Positions 6,101 to 11,711 of a DNA stretch of 17,048 bases are shown here, in pieces. This DNA is from an uncultured bacterium. GTDB taxonomy: Bacteria > Cyanobacteriota > Vampirovibrionia > Gastranaerophilales > Gastranaerophilaceae. Made by a program: the position numbers and the translations under genes. Within the stretch, counting starts at the first letter, position 1. Every line of letters begins with the position of its first letter. The notes under the pieces were generated by a model that saw nothing but the letters and a program-made list of their open reading frames with translations, had not been told where the DNA came from and did no database searches. The stretch spans positions 1 through 17,048 of the forward strand of contig CACYCU010000226.1 of the NCBI GenBank assembly GCA_902772945.1, read 5' to 3'.

Positions 6101-6140
6101 TTATTACAGTTTACGATTATTACGTAAAACCGCCTTTCAT
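6101..6140 (-). repeat. Conserved hairpin element, copy 1 (exbB-exbD gap)
   Basis: On the minus strand the 40 nt read ATGAAAGGCGGT, then a 6-bp stem TTTACG/CGTAAA with a 7-nt loop (6128-6110), then CTGTAATAA. The exbD ATG follows after 6 nt. A second copy at 17011-17048 on the plus strand is identical at 30 of 33 non-loop positions, with a different loop length and sequence. Retained stem and flanks with a changed loop suggest a functional structured RNA or DNA element. The leading ATG opens only a 6-codon frame (MKGGFT). Confidence 0.5.
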
Positions 6141-6146
6141 TTTTCT

Positions 6147-6794
6147 CTACAGTGAAATATTTGCGTTACTCGGAGTTGTTGATTCGTCATTTGAATCTAC
6201 AAAACTCAAGAATAACAACTTAATTAATTGGAAATCGTCTTCATAACGTTTTACTATTGATTGGAATGAATTATAAAAAATAACCGCAACAATAGCTACC
6301 CCAAGACCAAATGCTGTTGCTATCAATGCTGAGGCAATACCTGATGCTACTGCTGCTGATTGATTGCCTTGAGCAGCCAAATCTTGGAACGTAAACAAAA
6401 TTCTTACAACCGTACCAAACAAACCTAAGAAAGGAGCAACACCGCCAATTGTACCTAAAATTGTCAAATGGCTTTCTAATTTTCTTGATGCCAAAGATGC
6501 TGCAATATCAAAAGATCGAGAAAAACCACTTTTTTGTTCTGAAAAAATTCTTACAGCCTCTTCTGTTACTTCACCTATTACACCACCACATTGAAGAGCA
6601 AGATTTTGTGCTCCGTCAAGGTTGTTCTTTACAAGTTCTTTTTGCAATCTTGGAATAAACAAAACAACATCTCTCTTATTCTTTTTATAGAAAGAGAATC
6701 TGTTGATTACGACGGCCACTACCAAAATAGAACAAACTAAAATTGGTAATAATACCGGCCAATCCATTGCAATTGATGTTAATAATACATTCAT
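6147..6794 (-). CDS. exbB: ExbB/TolQ/MotA-family proton channel protein
   Basis: The 215-aa protein has three membrane helices: about 12-32, 111-133 and 150-174, with a cytoplasmic loop of about 75 residues between the first and second, as in ExbB and TolQ. The signature ALIATAFGLGVAIVAV (156-171) contains T160 in the channel helix, the position of the conserved Thr in TolQ/ExbB. GLFGTVVRILFTF (124-136) is the typical second-helix motif. ExbB pentamers enclose the ExbD dimer and use the proton gradient to work on TonB-like proteins. The ATG at 6794 follows GAGGAT with a good gap. It lies 58 nt after the TonB-like gene and 52 nt before exbD. Length is close to the usual 215-245 aa. Family assignment is certain, the ExbB versus TolQ choice is not. 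Confidence 0.93.
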   Translation of the reverse strand: MNVLLTSIAMDWPVLLPILVCSILVVAVVINRFSFYKKNKRDVVLFIPRLQKELVKNNLDGAQNLALQCGGVIGEVTEEAVRIFSEQKSGFSRSFDIAASLASRKLESHLTILGTIGGVAPFLGLFGTVVRILFTFQDLAAQGNQSAAVASGIASALIATAFGLGVAIVAVIFYNSFQSIVKRYEDDFQLIKLLFLSFVDSNDESTTPSNANISL

Positions 6795-6852
6795 TTTTTT
6801 ATCCTCTTTTTTATTACTGCTTACTATTGTCTTTCGCTTTTATAATTACTTT

Positions 6853-8025
6853 TTAGTGATAACCTGATGCTCCAAATACATTATAATCAAATGTAAACTG
6901 AATATCGATACTTTGGCCTTTAAATTCTGCAGGCAACGGTCTAAAAGGTGCTGTAGCTTGTACCGCATTTATTGCAGCTTTATCTGCGCCTGGCAAACCT
7001 GAAGATTTGAATACACTGCACGATAGCAATCTTCCGTCTTTTGCAATTTTAAATAACAAGACAACACGCTTACTTTCGTTTCCTTTTGGAGGATCCCAAT
7101 TCATTTTTATACGTCTTTGGAGTTCTCTCATATAAGGCCCAAAATCAGGCTCTCTAACGGCATCAATACCAGGTCTTCCGTTTGGATTTCCAGGGCCTGG
7201 GTTTCCGCCGCCGGTACCACCACCGCCGCCTTTTACAATTTTATTGCCAGAGCCGCCTGTTGGAGCCAAAGAAGGTCCTCCGGCATATTTTCCTGAACCC
7301 GTAGTCGAAGTTCCGCCGGCACCGCCGCCTTTTGCGGACGTACCTGAACCGCTTATAGGTCCTGTAGAATATTTTCCTGAACCTGTACCACCTGAAGGTA
7401 CCGGTACATTAAACGCTGAAGTTGGCTTTGCAACAGGCTTTGGAGTCGTTGGTGGCTTCAAAGACGGACGTGCTGTCGGTGGAGCAGGTTTTGCCTGTTC
7501 CGGTTTTTTAGGTCCTTGAACTGCCGGCTGATTTGACTGCTTTGGAGCCGGTGATTGATTTTGCTTAATCAACTTTTGCAAAGGATTTTGTTTTATATTT
7601 GGTTGAGCTGCAGGTTTCTTTGCAGGACTCTGAGCCGGCTGCGAAGCTTTTGGCCCAGGAGGCGGAGAAGGCATAGAAACTTTTCTGGTCGGATCATGAT
7701 GTCCGCCTGCTCTTGAATTTATGTCAGCTCTATATGGAGTCTTTTTATTAATCGGAGTATCTTCTTTATCTACCAATACAAATTCTATATCATTCATTTT
7801 TGGGGTTGGTTTATCGAATATTGATAAAGTTATTCCCAATAACGCCAATATAAATAAAATTAATGAAATTACACCCAAAACTAAAGGATGCAATATCGTA
7901 GAAATCACAATAGATTTTTTCAACGATATTTCTTCATCATTTTTCAGAACTGCAGGTGTTACATAACCTTTACTATTCGGCTGTTCTTCTATTACATTTT
8001 CTGTATATTTTCCTAATAAGGACAT
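6853..8025 (-). CDS. TonB/TolA-like energy transducer
   Basis: The 390-aa protein has the classic TonB/TolA layout: a cytoplasmic N terminus, one membrane helix (about 43-68), a long extended periplasmic linker, and a C-terminal TonB-type domain (296-386) with MRELQRRIKMNWDPP, VVLLFKIAKDGRLLSCSVFK and AINAVQATAPFRPLPAEF. The linker is Pro/Lys/Gln-rich at 119-210 and Gly/Ser-rich at 211-285. It contains a repeated GSGKY-x2-GP unit (215-223 and 243-251) and other GG-rich repeats. It would pass energy from ExbB/ExbD to an outer-membrane partner; none is in this window. I use ATG 8025: it follows GGGGAG by 4-5 nt. The frame could begin at TTG 8037, but this places the start inside the ribosome site region. 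Clear placement before exbB-exbD-exbD supports the job. Confidence 0.9.
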   Translation of the reverse strand: MSLLGKYTENVIEEQPNSKGYVTPAVLKNDEEISLKKSIVISTILHPLVLGVISLILFILALLGITLSIFDKPTPKMNDIEFVLVDKEDTPINKKTPYRADINSRAGGHHDPTRKVSMPSPPPGPKASQPAQSPAKKPAAQPNIKQNPLQKLIKQNQSPAPKQSNQPAVQGPKKPEQAKPAPPTARPSLKPPTTPKPVAKPTSAFNVPVPSGGTGSGKYSTGPISGSGTSAKGGGAGGTSTTGSGKYAGGPSLAPTGGSGNKIVKGGGGGTGGGNPGPGNPNGRPGIDAVREPDFGPYMRELQRRIKMNWDPPKGNESKRVVLLFKIAKDGRLLSCSVFKSSGLPGADKAAINAVQATAPFRPLPAEFKGQSIDIQFTFDYNVFGASGYH

Positions 8026-8052
8026 GCTTCTCCCCAATATTTAATTTCAAAC

Positions 8053-8082
8053 TAATTTTATTTTAAAACAAAAATAAAATTA
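8053..8082. repeat. 12-bp AT-only inverted repeat before the TonB-like gene
   Basis: TAATTTTATTTT (8053-8064) and AAAATAAAATTA (8071-8082) are perfect inverted repeats around AAAACA. It lies between the stop of the upstream VirB10-like gene (8098) and the TonB-like start. There is no T run after it on the gene strand, so a simple terminator is unlikely; it may be an mRNA stability or processing hairpin, or chance in AT-rich sequence. Confidence 0.4.
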
Positions 8083-8097
8083 TTGCCCAACTTACTA

Positions 8098-8853
8098 TTA
8101 ATTTTCATTATATGAAGAAGGGTTAACAGTAATAGGTTGAGTCAAAATAAGCTGAATAGAAGAGTTTGCAGGAATTTCAACATCATTTCCCTTATCCCAA
8201 ATTCCTTTAACCAAACCGCCACCTGCACCAACAGCTGTTGCGAGTGCCGTACCTCTTCCAATGCTTCCACCTGCCAAAGGAGAAATTATAACACCTGCTA
8301 AAGCACCTGCTGCAGAGCCAATAACTAAATCTTTACCGTATTCAGCAGCAACATCAGCTTTAGAACCGCCGGTCAATACACCTGTATTGTTATCCGTTTT
8401 TATGACAGCTGAGATAGGTATTTGAATACCATAAGGCGTTGTAATTTGAGTAAATCTTAAAAGTAACTTGCCATTCAAATTTCCATGCTTAGCCTTTGAA
8501 ACTTCAATAACCGTACCTGAAACGGAACTGCCCGCAGGAGCTATTAAATTTCCATTATAATAAAAATCCGTACCCAAAGCCAACGATACACCTTCTCCGG
8601 TTGCCATATTTGCAGAGCTTATAGGAGCAGTAACTACTGCTGAAATTGCCTGACCTGCAGGAACTGTTACAACTCTGCCTTTCAAAGTTTGATCACCGCT
8701 AATTGTTTGCTGAGTCGGAAGAGTATATTTATCTTGTTCAAACAATGGTTGCGGAGTTTGAACAGGGTTTTGGCTATACTGAAAATTTGGTGCTGAAAAA
8801 GCGCACGAACCTGCTAAAATTAATATTGATAAAGTTAAAATCTTCTTATTCAT
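8098..8853 (-). CDS. Exported VirB10/TrbI-like protein with a glycine-zipper segment
   Basis: The start I choose is ATG 8853 (251 aa), just after AGGTAGGG; an upstream ATG at 8874 would add 7 residues. An export signal is visible at residues 1-20 (MNKKILTLSILILAGSCAFS). AGSC is a loose lipobox, so lipoprotein status is possible. Residues 65-155 resemble the VirB10/TrbI C-terminal beta-barrel: VPAGQAISAVVTAPISS, then LIAPAGSSVSGTVIEVSKA, then TTPYGIQIPISAVI. Residues 178-216 form a Gly/Ala-rich zipper (IGSAAGALAGVI, VGAGGGLVKG), which may insert in a membrane. The C terminus has VEIPANSSIQLILTQPITV. In type IV secretion VirB10 also spans the envelope and responds to energy; here a standalone version just before TonB/ExbB/ExbD suggests a link to the envelope. 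It is a paralog of the next gene. The function is inferred. Confidence 0.7.
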   Translation of the reverse strand: MNKKILTLSILILAGSCAFSAPNFQYSQNPVQTPQPLFEQDKYTLPTQQTISGDQTLKGRVVTVPAGQAISAVVTAPISSANMATGEGVSLALGTDFYYNGNLIAPAGSSVSGTVIEVSKAKHGNLNGKLLLRFTQITTPYGIQIPISAVIKTDNNTGVLTGGSKADVAAEYGKDLVIGSAAGALAGVIISPLAGGSIGRGTALATAVGAGGGLVKGIWDKGNDVEIPANSSIQLILTQPITVNPSSYNEN

Positions 8854-8905
8854 TTTCCCTACCTTTCTACACATTTTATTTAATTTTTAAAATAAAGTCA
8901 ATTTG

Positions 8906-9490
8906 TTAAGGTCTAATATCTGCCGGTGCTGTCAAAACAACTATACCGTTCGCTCCTGCAGGAATTGTAGTATGTTCACCCATCCTTCTGCCTTGAGAAG
9001 GTTTTATCTGCAAAGTTGTATAATGAACTTTTACTTGACGTTGAGCCATTTTTATATACTTTACGGGAGCTGACAATCCGCCGCCAAAAACATTATTATT
9101 AGCATTATATAAATACCCTTTTATCGGAATTTCAAGACCGTTTGGCAATACTAGTTTTGAAACTCTGATTTTCATTGCAGCATTTGTACCCACAACCGGA
9201 TCATTTATTTTTTCTATATACCCGTATATTGACGATTCTTGAGGAATTATATTTGTATCATGCATATACAAATCATTTGTCACTATAAATTTTACTTTGT
9301 ATCCTTCAGAACAATATTGGGTAGAAATTTCTTGCGCATTCATAACAGGAATAAATGTTCCTTCCGGAAGTTCTATTGAGGCATAATCCCTCATATCAAG
9401 CTGAATATCAGGCAAATCTTCACAATATGACATACCCGAACACAAAATTATTAAACCTAATATATAAATTATCCTCTTCATATAAGACAT
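8906..9490 (-). CDS. Exported VirB10/TrbI-like protein, short paralog
   Basis: A 194-aa protein with a signal peptide (about 1-23, ending CSGMSYC or so). Residues 40-125 match the paralog at 8098-8853 in order: ELPEGTFIPVMNAQEIS with the VPAGQAISAVVTAPIS segment, NIIPQESSIYGYIEKIND with LIAPAGSSVSGTVIEVSK, LPNGLEIPIKGYLYNANN with TTPYGIQIPISAVIKTDN. The last motif, TIPAGANGIVVLTAPADI (175-192), matches EIPANSSIQLILTQPITV. It lacks the glycine-zipper segment; in that region it has a basic, Gln-rich stretch (KMAQRQVKVHYTTLQIKPSQ). The ATG at 9490 has GGAG 13 nt upstream; a second ATG is 3 codons later. It is the first gene of the cluster that leads to TonB/ExbB/ExbD. A periplasmic or outer-membrane-associated role is inferred. 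Confidence 0.7.
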   Translation of the reverse strand: MSYMKRIIYILGLIILCSGMSYCEDLPDIQLDMRDYASIELPEGTFIPVMNAQEISTQYCSEGYKVKFIVTNDLYMHDTNIIPQESSIYGYIEKINDPVVGTNAAMKIRVSKLVLPNGLEIPIKGYLYNANNNVFGGGLSAPVKYIKMAQRQVKVHYTTLQIKPSQGRRMGEHTTIPAGANGIVVLTAPADIRP

Positions 9491-9514
9491 TATAACAATT
9501 TTTCTCCATTTATC

Positions 9515-9545
9515 AATATAACGAAAAATTTTTTTTATTGTTCAA
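9515..9545 (-). promoter_or_regulatory. Possible promoter for the VirB10-like/TonB cluster
   Basis: On the minus strand TTGAAC (9545-9540) precedes TATATT (9520-9515) with a 19-nt spacer, slightly longer than ideal. The start site would be close to 9508, a leader of about 18 nt to the ATG at 9490, with the GGAG inside it. AT-rich surroundings make chance matches common. Confidence 0.3.
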
Positions 9546-9560
9546 ATTTAAAATTCTTTT

Positions 9561-9583
9561 AACATTAAATGTTACATTTGTAA
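9561..9583. promoter_or_regulatory. Two overlapping palindromes in a divergent intergenic region
   Basis: AACATT-A-AATGTT (9561-9573) overlaps TTACATTTGTAA (9572-9583). They lie between the divergent VirB10-like gene (9490, minus) and the hypothetical gene at 9653 (plus), in the right place to control either. TTACATTTGTAA also appears, in the same gene sense, in front of the 347-aa gene (2202-2213). A dimeric regulator site is a sensible guess. Confidence 0.4.
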
Positions 9584-9652
9584 ACTTTTTTTCAATATAA
9601 GCAATTTTCAACGATAAAAATACTTTATTTATATATAGAAAGGTAAGTTGTA

Positions 9653-10273
9653 GTGTTTAGTGCAGTAGCTTCAGGCATATTCGCAGTAAGAAATGCCAAA
9701 AAAACTGAAGACGGTGAAGTAGGCAGAAGTGCTGTTGCTCTAGGGCAAACAGCAGGTGTTGTCCAAGAAATTGCCAAATATGATGGCGCATTTGCAAATA
9801 GTGCAAGATGCGCAGTTAGCGTCTTTTCAGATTTAGCTAAGGAAAACAAAGCTTTTGATTACGCTGGAAAGTTCACTAAATTTGCAATAAACAACGTAAA
9901 TCCGCTTATTTGCGTATCGGGAGTTGTAAAAACTGCCATGTCTGATGATAAAAACGAAACAGGAATTACGGAAGCAGCAGCATTAGGTGCTATGTTTGCT
10001 GGAGAAGGACTTACAAAAAAATACTATGATAATGCAATAAACTCAGATACTTGCAAAAAACTTATTGAAAAAGCATCACAAACAAAAGGTCTAAAAAAGA
10101 TATTTGAATATCTTTCAACACATAAACTCAACGGAAAAGCAGGAGCAATAATTAAAGGTTTGACATTTATAACAGCATCAATCACATCCTATAATATCGG
10201 AGAAAATATCGGGAAAGATATTGCAAAAGACGTTAAACCATATATTCCGAGAAAAATCAATCAAAAAGCTTAA
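9653..10273 (+). CDS. Hypothetical protein, Ala/Gly-rich helical
   Basis: The 206-aa product starts with GTG, with AAAGG 9 nt upstream; no ATG fits better. There is no signal peptide. Residues 1-60 (MFSAVASGIFAVRNAKKTED, then GRSAVALGQTAGVVQEIAKY) and 88-130 (VNPLICVSGVVKTAMSDD, then AAALGAMFAGEGLTKKYYDN) are made of small residues in hydrophobic-face helices. A further helix at 165-195 (AIIKGLTFITASITSYNIGE) might be membrane-active. The C terminus is basic (YIPRKINQKA). No named domain is recognised. It is divergent from the VirB10-like gene and followed by a hairpin at its stop codon, then the SpoIID-family gene, so it seems to be a monocistronic unit. I recall similar proteins in Gastranaerophilales genomes, unverified. 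The role is unknown. Confidence 0.7.
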   Translation: MFSAVASGIFAVRNAKKTEDGEVGRSAVALGQTAGVVQEIAKYDGAFANSARCAVSVFSDLAKENKAFDYAGKFTKFAINNVNPLICVSGVVKTAMSDDKNETGITEAAALGAMFAGEGLTKKYYDNAINSDTCKKLIEKASQTKGLKKIFEYLSTHKLNGKAGAIIKGLTFITASITSYNIGENIGKDIAKDVKPYIPRKINQKA

Positions 10274-10288
10274 ATAACAAAAGCTTTT
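10264..10288 (+). terminator. Short hairpin terminator at the stop codon of the 206-aa gene
   Basis: AAAAGCTT (10264-10271) and AAGCTTTT (10281-10288) form an 8-bp stem around a 9-nt loop that holds most of the TAA stop. TTTTGT ends the right arm. This is a modest terminator. It also covers the upstream part of the promoter for the following gene, so the two functions are packed into 45 bp. Confidence 0.4.
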
Positions 10289-10291
10289 GTA

Positions 10292-10300
10292 TGCTATAAT
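10292..10300 (+). promoter_or_regulatory. Extended -10 promoter of the SpoIID-family gene
   Basis: TGCTATAAT, a perfect extended -10, ends 6 nt before the ATG at 10307. The transcription start would fall at or within a base of the A of the ATG, so the mRNA is likely leaderless. No purine-rich ribosome binding site precedes the gene. The -35 region is poor, as is normal for extended -10 promoters. Confidence 0.6.
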
Positions 10301-10306
10301 CAAAAA

Positions 10307-11170
10307 ATGAAAAAGATTATTGCATTTATATTCATTTGTTTTTTATTTGCTCAACCATGTTATGCAATAAAAATAGGATTGCAGACGGGCGTTGAAACAG
10401 CGTCTGTCGGCACATCAGTTAAAGGCATAATTATTGATGCGAATACAAACAAATCCATATGCGATCTTGATGCCATGAAAGGGTATGAAATAAAACCTTA
10501 TCACAGCCTTATGGCAATCAGACAAAACGGTCAATACTACAAAATAGATTCAGATAACATCGTAATAAAAACAACAACCGCAGGTTTTGTAAGCACTAAA
10601 GGCAAATGGTACAGAGGTATTATACGAATTCAGAATAAAAACGGCAAATTAACAGTCATTAATGATTTACCGCTTGAAGATTATATAAAAGGCGTAGTTC
10701 CCGCCGAGATGCCGTCAGGCTGGGAATATGAAGCTCACAAAGCTCAAGCAATAGCCGCAAGAAGTTACGCTCTTGCAAATCTGGGCAAACGCGCAAGTTA
10801 TGGATTTGATTTAAAAGATACTCCGGAAGATCAAGCCTATAACGGAGCATCAGCAGAAACTGCCGGAACAAATTCCGCTGTAGATGAAACTAAAGGAATT
10901 GTTCTAACACATGATACAAAGGTAATTAGTGCATATTATTCAGCATCTGCAGGCGGTCAAACCAACACAAACAGTTGGGGAAACTCTTTACCTTATCTTC
11001 GTTCGGTTCCATCATTCGATGACAACGTCAAAAAAAACGGACACGGTGTCGGAATGTCACAACATGGAGCAAATAATCTTGCAAAACAAGGATATAATGC
11101 TTATCAAATTTTAAAATATTTTTACAAGGATATAAAATTCGCAAAAATTAGTCAAAAATCGTATAATTAA
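10307..11170 (+). CDS. SpoIID/LytB-family cell wall protein, compact form
   Basis: SpoIID-type proteins are lytic transglycosylases that cut peptidoglycan glycan strands from denuded chains; in non-sporulating bacteria they remodel the wall. The 287-aa product has a signal peptide (1-20, ending PCYA), then DLPLEDYIKGVVPAEMPSGW (120-139) with the catalytic Glu at 134, EAHKAQAIAARSYAL (142-156), YYSASAGGQTN (210-220) and the C-terminal GHGVGMSQHGA (245-255). These are the family hallmarks in order. Odd: only about 14 residues separate YLRSVPSFDD from GHGVGMSQ, where most members carry a segment of very roughly 80-100 residues; the frame is intact, so this is a compact variant and not an obvious frameshift. 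The gene is probably leaderless. It lies between an unknown gene and HU and shows no partners. Family certain; substrate inferred. Confidence 0.93.
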   Translation: MKKIIAFIFICFLFAQPCYAIKIGLQTGVETASVGTSVKGIIIDANTNKSICDLDAMKGYEIKPYHSLMAIRQNGQYYKIDSDNIVIKTTTAGFVSTKGKWYRGIIRIQNKNGKLTVINDLPLEDYIKGVVPAEMPSGWEYEAHKAQAIAARSYALANLGKRASYGFDLKDTPEDQAYNGASAETAGTNSAVDETKGIVLTHDTKVISAYYSASAGGQTNTNSWGNSLPYLRSVPSFDDNVKKNGHGVGMSQHGANNLAKQGYNAYQILKYFYKDIKFAKISQKSYN

Positions 11171-11244
11171 ACATAAAAACCAAACCCGACGATATTTAAA
11201 CCCTTGCTATAAAAAAACATAAAAAAATAAATTTTTAAAAACAC

Positions 11245-11272
11245 TTGCGAAATTTGAATAAAATGCTATAAT
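11245..11272 (+). promoter_or_regulatory. Promoter of the HU gene
   Basis: TTGCGA (11245-11250), a 16-nt spacer, then TATAAT (11267-11272) preceded by TGC, giving an extended -10. The likely start near 11279 gives a leader of about 57 nt. The -10 context ATGCTATAAT matches that of the SpoIID-family gene at 10291. This is the best promoter in the window. Confidence 0.7.
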
Positions 11273-11335
11273 AATCACGTCGATAGAGGAAGGGCATGCT
11301 TTTAAGTATGTTTATTAAAGAAAAAGGAGGTTCAT

Positions 11336-11608
11336 ATGAACAAAGAAGAATTAGTAAAAGAAGTATCAAAGAAATCAAAAGTTTCTCAAAAAGCTACAGG
11401 TGACATCATCGCTGCTACATTAGCAACTATTGAAAAAACTGTTTCTAAAGGTAAAAAAGTTACATTAGTTGGTTTCGGAACTTTTGAACCACGTAAAAGA
11501 GCTGCAAGAACAGGAAGAAATCCTCAAACAGGTGCTCCTTTGAAAATTGCTGCAAAAACAGTTCCTGCTTTCTCAGCTGGTAAAAAATTCAAAGAACTTG
11601 TAAAATAG
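11336..11608 (+). CDS. hup: HU family DNA-binding protein
   Basis: The 90-aa product is a full-length HU: MNKEELVKEVSKKSKVSQKA at the N terminus (dimerisation helices), VTLVGFGTFEPRKRAARTGR (42-61) entering the DNA-binding arm, GRNPQTGAPLKIAAKTVPAF (60-79) with the conserved Pro, and a basic tail FKELVK. It bends and compacts DNA in the nucleoid. A strong AAGGAGG sits 6-7 nt before the ATG, and the gene has its own promoter and terminator, so it is monocistronic. Codon choice is more biased toward frequent codons than its neighbours, consistent with high expression. Family certain. Confidence 0.97.
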   Translation: MNKEELVKEVSKKSKVSQKATGDIIAATLATIEKTVSKGKKVTLVGFGTFEPRKRAARTGRNPQTGAPLKIAAKTVPAFSAGKKFKELVK

Positions 11609-11624
11609 TTTTTTAAAATAAGAC

Positions 11625-11656
11625 AAAAAACAGAGTCTTAAAAGGCTCTGTTTTTT
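11625..11656 (+). terminator. Rho-independent terminator of the HU gene
   Basis: CAGAGTC (11631-11637) pairs with GGCTCTG (11644-11650) around TTAAAA, with one G-U pair. The stem is extended by AAAAAA (11625-11630) pairing with TTTTTT (11651-11656). It starts 17 nt after the HU stop. The symmetry would also let it work on the other strand. Confidence 0.9.
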
Positions 11657-11711
11657 GTTACCTAAACAATCAGGCTATAAACAAAATTTTTATTTATGAT
11701 ATTCTTATAAT

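Noticed and set aside
7244..7519. 91-aa plus-strand frame rich in Pro, Val and Gly
   Set aside because: It is antisense to the Gly/Pro-rich linker of the TonB-like gene; its composition simply mirrors that stretch, and no ribosome binding site precedes it.
9625..9849. 74-aa minus-strand frame
   Set aside because: It is antisense to the start of the 206-aa plus-strand gene, which has a usable ribosome site; the minus frame is a shadow.
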